DNA of 64,000 bases from an uncultured Bacteroidaceae bacterium (GTDB lineage: Bacteria > Bacteroidota > Bacteroidia > Bacteroidales > Bacteroidaceae). The position numbers were made by a program, and so were the translations under genes. The stretch covers positions 44,164-108,163 of the forward strand of contig CAJOCU010000014.1 in the NCBI GenBank assembly GCA_905233765.1. Reading direction: 5' to 3'. The notes below the pieces were generated by a model, which worked only from the letters and a program-made list of their open reading frames with translations, did not search any database and was not told the DNA's origin. Positions 7,447 to 14,985 of this stretch are shown here, in pieces (the first letter of the stretch is position 1; each line of letters begins with the position of its first letter).

Positions 7447-10400
7447 ATGAAAAAACTACTTTTATTATTGTGTGCTCTACTGGCTGGAGTTAGTGGGGCG
7501 TGGGCAACAGTCCCCGATGACTATTTTTCAACAGACTATGAGCACGCTGTATGGCTTAGTCTTACTAATGCATCCAACTCCAGTTATGTGATGTATGCAA
7601 CAAGTTCCACTATGGGAACACGTGCGAAAGGTTCGACGAACTATGGTGCTTGGCAGCAAGTCGCTTTCGTGGGTACAAAGTCAAGCTTTAAGATTTACAG
7701 CTACAGCAATGGCTCCACCAAGGCTTTATATGCAGCAAACTCTAATAATGGAACAGCTGTATCATGGGTAGATCCTGCAAGCGCAAGTACATGGACTTTG
7801 GAAGAAACATATGCTGACTATGAAACAAACCCAGGTTATGGTATTTGTCTGTCTGGAAATACTACTATGTCATTGAATATGTACGCTGGAGCTGGAAATG
7901 ATTGTAAATTCTATTCCCATGCAGCAGGCAATGCCGGTTCTCGTTGGACAATAGCAATTACCAGCGGTCTCTGTGTAGAAGATGGAAAGATTTATAAGAT
8001 TTCGAGCTATCAGAATACCCCAGCTTCATACCAGATTATCAACTCCGCTACCGCCAGCGAGGTTATTAATACGGGTGATGTTATTGCTACAAATCAGGGT
8101 TATTGGATTTGCCATGAGAGTGGCGGCGTCTATACCTTTGAAAGTGCAATGGGTGATGGCAAATACCTTGGATGGTACGGAGTGAGCTCAACACCCTACA
8201 CTTTTGATTTACATTTTGCTTCTTCCACTAACACTACAACATGTTTGAGTTTGTATTCGCATGAAGCTACAGGTGGCGGACGTTATCTTTACGTTCATAA
8301 AGGAGCTTCAGGCGATACTAATGGTTGGAACAGAAATGGTAGTCCTGCATTTGCAGATGGCGGTTCAACAGACTATAAGTTTGAAGAAGTAACCACCGTT
8401 GATATTTATACTGTTGTTTCCAATATTAATGCTGGAGGTGTAACTTATACACCAAGCTATACAGGTACCGCTGCTCAAACTAAAGGCGGTTTCTATGTGT
8501 TTGCTTCCGCTCCGAGTGCAAGTGATTTTACGGCCAAGGCAATAGAAAACTGTACACCTGGTGATATTATTGTAAATACCACAACAAAGACTATAACGGT
8601 GAACTATACACTTAGTCCGATTCAGTTGACTGATGCTGCTTCCATTTCGAGCAACAAGGTTTATCGTTTGCGCACCGACCGCACTGCTATATATGCAGCA
8701 TCGGCTAGCGCTACAGCCGCGTCAGCAACAGCTAAGGCTAATGCTAGCACATTGGATGTAGAAGAACCCCTTAATCAATGGGCTTTTGTAGAGAAGAACA
8801 GTAAGAAATATCTATATAACGTAGGTGCTAAGAAGTTTGTCAAGACATCACCCTATGTGGATTACAATACTTCTGGCTATGAACAATATTCGAATAATCA
8901 CAATTTCCTGGAGCCCTATACTACGCACGAGGTTCAGGTTTCAGACTATGGAACGTCAGGAAGATTTTGGTTGAAGGATGTAAAGGGTGCTCGAACAAGA
9001 ACATATAATTCTGGTGATGGCTCGTTTACAATTAATGGATGGGCGAGCCCAGATGGAGCAGGCAATCTTGGTAACGGCTGGATTATCGAAGAGATTCCAG
9101 AGATTTCCTTTGATCCCACAGAGGCACTTGCCGCTTTAGATAATTCCATATCTTATACCTTCCGCAAGGTGAATGGTGATACTGATACAAACTTGACTTC
9201 TTCAGACGAGGAACGTGATGTAGCAAGTGGTAGCACTTTGAGTATAGGATTCGAAGAAGGCTACTATTCGCCCATCCTTAAGATGAAGGAAATCAAAGTG
9301 AATGATGCCAGCACTAGCGTTGGAGCTAAAACTATTTCTAATGGAGATGTGATAGAATGGATTTTCAAGTGTCCTTTCAAAGTATCTGATGAGCCTGCAG
9401 CTGGAGAGTTTGCGGCGAATACATATTGGCATTTATTGGATATTCATACAGGTGGCCATTATTATCTTAATATCCCAGCGGAATTCAATTATTCAAACTT
9501 GATTCCTGCCAACACGACGACAAAGTCATACGATGATGGTTATCTGTGGTGTATAACAGGTGATAATACAACAGGCTATCGTTTGTACAACAAGCGTGCA
9601 GGTGCAACAAAGGTTATGACATTTGACAGTGAAAATGGCGCTTATATAAGTGACCTCTCGGGAAATGAGTCCGCTTCGCTCTTTACTATGGCTCATAGTA
9701 CTTGGCAAGTAGCGGGTTATACAACTGGCGCTCCTACGTTCGTATTCTCTGGCGCTTCAACCCGTCCGAACTATAATGGATCTGCTGTAAAGAAATGGAA
9801 TTATTCTGACCAAGGTTCAGAGTTCACCTTTGAACCAGTAGATGAGTCTATTTTAAAGGATCTTGAGGCCAACTATTTGCCTTACTTCGTACAAAATATT
9901 GGATATCCAGGTGGTCTAAGTTGGGACGATGCTAATTATGAGAGCACCCTTGCAGAGGAATATGCAACGGTTTATGCTGCACCAACGATTTCTGGTTTGA
10001 ACACTTTCGTGACGCACTTGAATGCTGCAAAGGTTCAGCTCGTTGAAAATGCAAACTATTATATTATCAGTGCATATCCTGAATATCAGAAAAAGCAAGG
10101 TGTGAAGAAGGCTTTGTATTATGATACAAGTGCCAGCAAATTTATGTGGAAAACGTATGATGCTAATGATGCCGCCTTCACTTTCCAACTTCGTAAGTCA
10201 GCAGGAAACTGGAATATCTATCATCCGAGTGCTGGAAAATACCTAAAAGAATGTGCTGCTAATGACAATACCAGTGATACTGGTACAACTTTTACTTTCT
10301 CAGACTTAGGTTTCGCACAATGGAATATTAATGATGGAACGACAGCAAATCACTCACTACATACTGGCGGCCATAGTAGTGGTGCTGGAATTAGTGGCAC

Positions 10401-11055
10401 AATTACGAACTGGGGAGGAGGAAGAGATGGAGCATCAGCATGGTATATCGCTCCAGTTGTTGAAACGGTAGCAGCCATCTCACCTGCAGCCGTAGCAGCA
10501 GATGAAGATGTTTATCAGACATTTGCTAACCCCTATGATTGCCAGATTGCCAATGCGGAAGTCTATTACATCACAACGCAGACTGCTTCGACCGCTCATA
10601 TCGAACAAGCTACTAACAACTATGTTCCGGCTGGAACAGGTGTTGTGGTGAAAGCTAAGAAGGGTGCAAGCATCAGCATTCGTCCTATCAGCGGAGCTAA
10701 TGATGCAAACTTGACTAATGGTACAAATAGCCTCGTAGCTGGCGACGGTTCAACCACCGTTGCAGCAGGTAACTATATGCTGGCTTACAACTCTACCGAT
10801 GAGATAGCTAAGTTCTACGCAATTGGTGCCAGCGGCTTCGTAGTACCGGCTAACAAGGCATATCTACCGACTATGGGTGGAGGCGTCAAGGCTTTGACAC
10901 TCTCCTTCGGTGACGATGTGGATGGCATCAACTCGGTTCAGGGTTCAGGATTAAAGGTTCAGGATTCAGAGATCTACAATCTGGCTGGTCAGCGCATGAG
11001 TCGCGTACAGAAAGGTGTGAACATCGTGAATGGCAAGAAAGTATTAGTGAAATAA
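7447..11055 (+). CDS. Large AT-rich exported protein with repeated beta modules and a sorting-type C-terminus
   Basis: 1202 residues. A signal peptide (MKKLLLLLCALLAGVSGAWA) precedes a long Ser/Thr/Asn/Tyr-rich region. At least three modules repeat a pattern of 'YxI/YRL ... WxF ... YLY' (about residues 180-280, 400-480 and 870-960), reminiscent of beta-trefoil carbohydrate-binding folds; this is inference. The last 30 residues (YNLAGQRMSR ... KGVNIVNGKKVLVK) resemble the type A C-terminal tails of Prevotella secreted proteins, possibly T9SS cargo. Just before the tail, residues GSGLKVQDSE are coded by a GGTTCAGGATTC simple repeat. Codon third positions are far more AT-rich than in the flanking genes, suggesting transfer or relaxed bias. 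Function unknown. Confidence 0.75.
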   Translation: MKKLLLLLCALLAGVSGAWATVPDDYFSTDYEHAVWLSLTNASNSSYVMYATSSTMGTRAKGSTNYGAWQQVAFVGTKSSFKIYSYSNGSTKALYAANSNNGTAVSWVDPASASTWTLEETYADYETNPGYGICLSGNTTMSLNMYAGAGNDCKFYSHAAGNAGSRWTIAITSGLCVEDGKIYKISSYQNTPASYQIINSATASEVINTGDVIATNQGYWICHESGGVYTFESAMGDGKYLGWYGVSSTPYTFDLHFASSTNTTTCLSLYSHEATGGGRYLYVHKGASGDTNGWNRNGSPAFADGGSTDYKFEEVTTVDIYTVVSNINAGGVTYTPSYTGTAAQTKGGFYVFASAPSASDFTAKAIENCTPGDIIVNTTTKTITVNYTLSPIQLTDAASISSNKVYRLRTDRTAIYAASASATAASATAKANASTLDVEEPLNQWAFVEKNSKKYLYNVGAKKFVKTSPYVDYNTSGYEQYSNNHNFLEPYTTHEVQVSDYGTSGRFWLKDVKGARTRTYNSGDGSFTINGWASPDGAGNLGNGWIIEEIPEISFDPTEALAALDNSISYTFRKVNGDTDTNLTSSDEERDVASGSTLSIGFEEGYYSPILKMKEIKVNDASTSVGAKTISNGDVIEWIFKCPFKVSDEPAAGEFAANTYWHLLDIHTGGHYYLNIPAEFNYSNLIPANTTTKSYDDGYLWCITGDNTTGYRLYNKRAGATKVMTFDSENGAYISDLSGNESASLFTMAHSTWQVAGYTTGAPTFVFSGASTRPNYNGSAVKKWNYSDQGSEFTFEPVDESILKDLEANYLPYFVQNIGYPGGLSWDDANYESTLAEEYATVYAAPTISGLNTFVTHLNAAKVQLVENANYYIISAYPEYQKKQGVKKALYYDTSASKFMWKTYDANDAAFTFQLRKSAGNWNIYHPSAGKYLKECAANDNTSDTGTTFTFSDLGFAQWNINDGTTANHSLHTGGHSSGAGISGTITNWGGGRDGASAWYIAPVVETVAAISPAAVAADEDVYQTFANPYDCQIANAEVYYITTQTASTAHIEQATNNYVPAGTGVVVKAKKGASISIRPISGANDANLTNGTNSLVAGDGSTTVAAGNYMLAYNSTDEIAKFYAIGASGFVVPANKAYLPTMGGGVKALTLSFGDDVDGINSVQGSGLKVQDSEIYNLAGQRMSRVQKGVNIVNGKKVLVK

Positions 11056-11060
11056 AAAGA

Positions 11061-11103
11061 CCCACCCCTAACCCCTCCCGTCAGGGAGGGGGACAGGGGG
11101 GGG
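11061..11103 (+). repeat. GC-rich palindromic repeat (CCCCTCCC/GGGAGGGG)
   Basis: CCCCTCCC and GGGAGGGG are separated by four bases and flanked by CCCACCCCTAA and GACAGGGGGG. Related palindromes occur at 40160-40179, 39391-39476 and 59347-59380, there inside genes. It lies between the large exported protein and the small peptide gene and could also act as a transcript hairpin. Confidence 0.65.
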
Positions 11104-11134
11104 AAGTTACGAATCTAAATAGAAACATACGATT

Positions 11135-11299
11135 ATGGAAAAGAAAATATATATCACTCCTAACACAACCATCCTCACGATTGTTACTGAGCGTCTTGTG
11201 GCCGCAAGTCTTCCAAAGGGTGAAGGAGACTTTGATCCCGAGGAAATGAAGTACACCAAGGAGAACAACTCCGACTGGGGCGATATCTGGGACGAGTGA
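11135..11299 (+). CDS. 54-residue peptide with acidic, Trp-containing C-terminus
   Basis: An intact 54-codon frame. The N-terminus is basic (MEKKIYITPNTT), the middle hydrophobic (ILTIVTERLVAASL), and the tail acidic, ending in SDWGDIWDE. It lies in the AT-rich island 79 bases after an exported protein gene and just before a strong terminator, so it is probably co-transcribed. Small proteins with this 'YITP..... ... W.D.W.E' layout seem frequent in Prevotella, but I know of no function. It has no cleavable signal peptide and no Cys. A role as a modified peptide precursor or a small regulator is conjecture. Confidence 0.6.
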   Translation: MEKKIYITPNTTILTIVTERLVAASLPKGEGDFDPEEMKYTKENNSDWGDIWDE

Positions 11300-11357
11300 T
11301 TCCGGAATCACGAATCTGCGGATGCACGGAATAACGGAAAGCATCTGGTAACCATAG

Positions 11358-11406
11358 AACAGCAGCTGCAATCATATCAGATTGCAGCTGCTGTTGCTGT
11401 TTTTTG
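11358..11406 (+). terminator. Rho-independent terminator after the small peptide
   Basis: A perfect 16-bp stem (11358-11373 with 11380-11395; arms AACAGCAGCTGCAATC and its complement) has a 6-base loop (ATATCA), followed by GCTG and six Ts. Confidence 0.85.
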
Positions 11407-11423
11407 TGCATGTCATGCAGAAT

Positions 11424-11460
11424 TTGGCAGGAAACTTTTGGAGGTTTCAACTAACTTTGC
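11424..11460 (+). promoter_or_regulatory. Candidate promoter of the MNT remnant
   Basis: TAACTTTG (11453-11460) is a good -7 element 17 bases before the ATG at 11478. TTTG at 11424-11427 is a possible -33 element with a long 25-base spacer. Confidence 0.45.
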
Positions 11461-11477
11461 CGACAAATAAAGGGATT

Positions 11478-11777
11478 ATGAGCACAAAAGCAATGAACAA
11501 TGTCATCGCAGAATACTTCAAGACGTAGCCAATCTTGAAGGCTTGGCTTTTTGGCTCCTTCGCTCGTGGCGAGGAGACTCCCCTGAGTGATGTGGACATA
11601 CTCGTAGAATTCGACGACAAGGCACGAGTGAGTCTGCTGAAACATGCAGCCATGATTTGCGATCTTGAGAAGCTCCTTAACCGATCTGTTGACATCGTTC
11701 CAGAGAAAACACTGCGCTCGCGCGTAGCTGAAAGTATTAATCAAGACAAGAAACTAATCTATGAGAGAGCCAGTTAG
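11478..11777 (+). pseudogene. MNT-type nucleotidyltransferase (antitoxin) with an in-frame stop
   Basis: Translation from ATG 11478 reads MSTKAMNNVIAEYFKT, then TAG (11526-11528), then PILKAWLFGSFARGEE and SDVDILVEF, the catalytic core of minimal nucleotidyltransferases (GSxxRG ... SDxDxxV). Family members usually have Gln where the TAG is, so a CAG to TAG nonsense change is likely. Restart at the TTG at 11535 would give 80 residues that keep the core. The expected partner, a HEPN toxin, is reduced to a few codons downstream. Probably a decayed HEPN/MNT toxin-antitoxin system. Confidence 0.75.
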
Positions 11778-11820
11778 TACGATCACAGGGCTGAGTCGTG
11801 AAGAGATAGAAATAATTTAA
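11761..11820 (+). pseudogene. Remnant of the HEPN partner gene
   Basis: A 19-residue frame beginning MREP overlaps the 3' end of the MNT gene, which is the usual start position and sequence of HEPN partners in such pairs. It diverges at once and stops at TAA 11818-11820, with no HEPN body before the repeat array. The identification rests mainly on context. Confidence 0.4.
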
Positions 11821-11865
11821 ATATTTTAGCAGTTTTCATGCGCACACCGCACTGGTCGGTGTAGC

Positions 11866-12030
11866 GCTGAAGACCGCGGTCTTATCCGCTGAAGACTGCG
11901 GTGTGTTGACGTGAGGACCGCGGTGTGTTGACGCGGGGACTATAGAGTGTCGGCGTAGGGACTATAGAGTGTCGGCGTAGGGACTATAGAGTGTTGGCGT
12001 AGGGACTATAGTGTGTTGACGTGGGGACGA
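11866..12030 (+). repeat. 22-bp degenerate tandem array with palindromic cores
   Basis: About seven units of roughly 22 bases are present, for example GTAGGGACTATAGAGTGTCGGC repeated three times with small changes. The first units carry the core ACCGCGGT and the later ones ACTATAG(T/A); both ACCGCGGT and ACTATAGT are perfect palindromes. The first unit includes GAAGACCGCGGTCTT, matching the repeat inside the pdxB gene at 55233-55293. The 380 bases between 11778 and 12158 hold only the HEPN remnant, this array and a promoter. Confidence 0.8.
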
Positions 12031-12071
12031 AAGGAAAAGTTGTGGGGGTGGAAATAAAAAATGAGAAATCT

Positions 12072-12104
12072 TTTGCGGGTTTCCAAAACTTTTCCATACC
12101 TTTG
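12072..12104 (+). promoter_or_regulatory. Promoter of the downstream exported protein
   Basis: TTTG (12072-12075), a 21-base spacer, and TACCTTTG (12097-12104) match the Bacteroidetes consensus. The start codon is 55 bases further on. Confidence 0.65.
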
Positions 12105-12158
12105 TCACCGAATCACTGCCAAAGGCTCAATTTTTAACTAATTATAAACCTACACTGT

Positions 12159-12938
12159 ATGAAAAAGCTCCTGTTTATGTTGCTGCTGCTGGCGGCCACA
12201 CATGCCAATGCTCAAGATGTCATCGTGTTGAAGGATGGCAACACCGTCGTGAGTAAGATCCTGGAAATCACCACGACAGAAATCAAGTACAAGAAGTTCA
12301 GCAACCCCGACGGGCCCACTTATACGGTGCTCAAGTCAGAGGTGAAGGGCATCAACTATGCCAATGGCGATAAGGACGTCTTCGAAACAACTCCTGCAAC
12401 CCCCGCGACAACGCCGGGTTTGACCTATAGCGGTGGCTCCGTGACGAATACGACAACGACCACGACCACCGCACCCGTTTACACAGGTGCCTACACCGCC
12501 ATGACACCAACGCTGCCGAAGGAGCAGATCCACTCCGATGGTAAGATCCGCGCGTTCAAGGTCCTCGGCTGGGTCGGTGGCGGCATTATGGTCGGCACAG
12601 GTATCGGTTTGATGATTTTGGGTATCGCAAACATAGACAGCAAGGACTACACGTATTCCTATGGTGGCTATAAGTATTCAACCAGCGACCTTTACATCAC
12701 CTACCTGGCTTCAGGTGCCGGATGTGTCGCTGCAGGTGCTGTGTGGACCACCGTATTCCTGGTTTGCGCTCACAGGTTCGAGAGACAAAACGAGGAGATG
12801 AGCCTGAACAGTGTGCCTATCCTGCAGCACGAGTTCGCGCTGAAGAACGGTTCGGCGTTCACCGCTGGTGTGGATTACCTCAGCGATCGCAAGATGCAGG
12901 ACCGCACCGTGGGTCTTGGCCTGCGCTACCGCTTCTAA
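12159..12938 (+). CDS. Exported protein of unknown function with two membrane segments
   Basis: 259 residues. A signal peptide (ending ATHANAQ) is followed by a compact N-terminal domain (about 20-80; VIVLKDGNTVVSKILEI and IKYKKFSNPDGPTY) seen in many Bacteroidetes periplasmic proteins, where it looks like a small beta domain. A Thr/Pro-rich linker (about 90-125) leads to two hydrophobic segments (about 145-170 and 190-215) and a C-terminus ending GLGLRYRF, which resembles a last outer-membrane strand. It has its own promoter and terminator. Function not recognised. Confidence 0.7.
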   Translation: MKKLLFMLLLLAATHANAQDVIVLKDGNTVVSKILEITTTEIKYKKFSNPDGPTYTVLKSEVKGINYANGDKDVFETTPATPATTPGLTYSGGSVTNTTTTTTTAPVYTGAYTAMTPTLPKEQIHSDGKIRAFKVLGWVGGGIMVGTGIGLMILGIANIDSKDYTYSYGGYKYSTSDLYITYLASGAGCVAAGAVWTTVFLVCAHRFERQNEEMSLNSVPILQHEFALKNGSAFTAGVDYLSDRKMQDRTVGLGLRYRF

Positions 12939-12952
12939 AGATTATAAGGTAT

Positions 12953-12996
12953 AAAAGAAAGCGGGGAGGCAATGTTGCCTCCCCGCTTTCTTTTTT
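12953..12996. terminator. Bidirectional terminator
   Basis: A perfect 20-bp stem (12953-12972 with 12975-12994) has a two-base centre, with an A-run on the left and a T-run on the right. It separates two convergent genes and should terminate both. Confidence 0.92.
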
Positions 12997-13003
12997 GATG
13001 GCT

Positions 13004-14788
13004 TTATGCCTCGCGCTCGAGCCAGGCGATGGCCTGTCCCTTGACGACTTTCTTGCCCTGGAAGGCGGTGATATCGACGAGCTTGCCTGCGAAACCGGTG
13101 GTGAGGGGCAGGAGCTGGCCGTACTGTGTCTGCAGGTAGCAGACGGTGGCGCCTTCCTGATACTTGGTGCCGATGGCGGGCTCGATGCAGCGCGTCACGC
13201 CGGCATCGCCGCTGACCTCGAAGAGGACCTGACCGTTCTCGGGTGCCGTGATGGCATCGGCCTTGGCGTGCTTGAAGGCGCTGAGCTCCTCGATGGACAC
13301 CTTCGGGCCGGCAGCTGTCTGTGCCTTGGCGACCTTGGCCTTCTCGAGGTCGGCGAGGAAATTCTTCTTGGCCTGGCCGCTCTTGTAGTTGCGGTACTGC
13401 TCGGGGTGCATGGCGAGCTCGTAGAGCTCTTCGTCGTCCTGACCGCGCTCCCAGCCGTTCTCCTCCATCTCCTTGATGAAGTCGGGGAGGGCGTTCTTGA
13501 GGAGCGTGTGGGGGTCGGCATCGGTGAACTCGCGGCCCTGCTTTTTGGCGAGCTCCTTGAGCTCGGGGTCGATGGTGCCGGGAATCTTGCCGCTCTTGCC
13601 AAGGATCATGCCCCACATGGAGTCGTCCATCATCACGAAGCGGCCCTTGCCCTGAGCCAGAGTGAGCAGGTTCATGAGGGCGATGTTCTTGACGTACTGC
13701 GAGAAGGGCGTGACCAATGGGGGATAGCCCACGCGCGGCCATACATAGGCCACCTCGTCGAAGAGTTTCACGAGGATCTCGTCGGTCGAGAGTTCGGGTT
13801 CGCCCTTGGCCTTCAGCGTCTGGTTGATGACGCCGTGGATGCCGGCGAGGTCGGCCATCATGGATCCCATCATGCCGCCGGGCAGGCCGCAGCCGAGGAG
13901 GAGCGAGGACATGTGCTTGTTGCCCGGGTTGATGAAGTAGCCGAGCCAGTCGTCGATGAACTCTTGCGTGAGCGAGCGCGCCTGCATGTACGCGTTCATA
14001 TTTATTTCTTTCACCTCGAAGCCCTCGTTCTTCAGCATCGACTGTACGGAGATGATGTCCGGGTGTACCTTACCCCAGGAGAGGGGCTCGATGGCTGTGT
14101 CAATGACGTCGGCGCCGTTGTTGCAGACTTCCAGGATGCTGGCCATGGAGAGGCCCGGGCCGCTGTGGCCGTGGTACTGGATGATGACGTCGGGGTGCTT
14201 GGTCTTGATGGCCTTGGTGAGCGCGCCGAGGAGGGCGGGCTGTCCGATGCCGGCCATATCCTTCAGGCAGATTTCCTCGGCGCCGGCAGCGATGACCTGG
14301 TCGGCAATCTCGGAATAGTAGTCGACGGTGTGCACGGGTGAGGTGGTGATGCAGAGGGTGGCCTGAGGGGTCATGCCTGCAGCTTTTGCCCATTTCACCG
14401 AGGGGATGATGTTGCGGACATCGTTCAAGCCGCAGAAGATACGGGGGATATCCACGCCCTGGGCGTGCTTCACCTTGTACTGCAACTCGCGGACGTCGTC
14501 GGGCACGGGGTACATGCGGAGGGCGTTGAGACCGCGGTCGAGCATGTGGGTCTTGATGCCCACTTCGTTGAAGGGCTTACAGAAGGCACGCACGGCGGCG
14601 TTGGGGTTCTCGCCGGCGAGCAGGTTGACCTGTTCGAAGGCGCCGCCATTGGTTTCTACGCGGTCGAAGACACCCATGTCGATGATGACGGGCGCGATGC
14701 GTTCCAGCTGGTCTTTGCGCGGCTGGAACTTGCCTGAGCTCTGCCACATATCGCGATAGACCAGGCTGAATTGAATCTTTTTCTTCAT
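13004..14788 (-). CDS. Oxaloacetate decarboxylase alpha / pyruvate carboxylase subunit B-type carboxyltransferase
   Basis: 594 residues. Residues 1 to about 300 form the carboxyltransferase TIM barrel (SLVYRDMWQSSGKF; metal/pyruvate-site motif ICLKDMAG; QYHGHSGPG). The conserved PYC/OADA helical domain follows, and then a C-terminal biotinyl/lipoyl-like fold (about 515-594). The usual AMKM biotinylation motif is absent: the hairpin turn reads QTQYGQL. The protein therefore cannot carry biotin itself and must use a separate carrier subunit, as expected for a membrane sodium-pumping decarboxylase or methylmalonyl-CoA decarboxylase type complex. No beta, gamma or carrier genes are adjacent. Confidence 0.85.
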   Translation of the reverse strand: MKKKIQFSLVYRDMWQSSGKFQPRKDQLERIAPVIIDMGVFDRVETNGGAFEQVNLLAGENPNAAVRAFCKPFNEVGIKTHMLDRGLNALRMYPVPDDVRELQYKVKHAQGVDIPRIFCGLNDVRNIIPSVKWAKAAGMTPQATLCITTSPVHTVDYYSEIADQVIAAGAEEICLKDMAGIGQPALLGALTKAIKTKHPDVIIQYHGHSGPGLSMASILEVCNNGADVIDTAIEPLSWGKVHPDIISVQSMLKNEGFEVKEINMNAYMQARSLTQEFIDDWLGYFINPGNKHMSSLLLGCGLPGGMMGSMMADLAGIHGVINQTLKAKGEPELSTDEILVKLFDEVAYVWPRVGYPPLVTPFSQYVKNIALMNLLTLAQGKGRFVMMDDSMWGMILGKSGKIPGTIDPELKELAKKQGREFTDADPHTLLKNALPDFIKEMEENGWERGQDDEELYELAMHPEQYRNYKSGQAKKNFLADLEKAKVAKAQTAAGPKVSIEELSAFKHAKADAITAPENGQVLFEVSGDAGVTRCIEPAIGTKYQEGATVCYLQTQYGQLLPLTTGFAGKLVDITAFQGKKVVKGQAIAWLEREA

Positions 14789-14820
14789 GAGAAATGATGT
14801 GATGATGCGTTTTTGTGGCG

Positions 14821-14828
14821 CAAATATA
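14821..14828 (-). promoter_or_regulatory. -7 element of the carboxyltransferase gene
   Basis: CAAATATA on the plus strand reads TATATTTG on the minus strand, 32 bases upstream of the start codon. No clear -33 TTTG was seen. Confidence 0.5.
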
Positions 14829-14896
14829 GAGAAAAAACTGCGTTCGCGACGAAGAAAACAGGAAATATATCTGGCAAGAGGTTCACTTTTTCCATT

Positions 14897-14932
14897 TTTG
14901 CAGTAATGTTCAGAAAAATATACCTACCTTTG
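14897..14932 (+). promoter_or_regulatory. Promoter of the C10 protease
   Basis: TTTG (14897-14900) and TACCTTTG (14925-14932) are separated by 24 bases. The start codon is 53 bases downstream. Confidence 0.55.
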
Positions 14933-14985
14933 CCTCCCTCACAGGATGTCATCCGACACCGTAAACAAGATATTCTTCAGCTGAT

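Noticed and set aside
11866..12030. CRISPR array
   Set aside because: The repeats are 22 bases, directly adjacent and degenerate, with no unique spacers, and no cas genes are near.
12722..14341. 539-codon open frame on the plus strand
   Set aside because: It is antisense to the carboxyltransferase gene and crosses a strong bidirectional terminator; its composition is Glu/Leu/Val-rich as expected for antisense translation.
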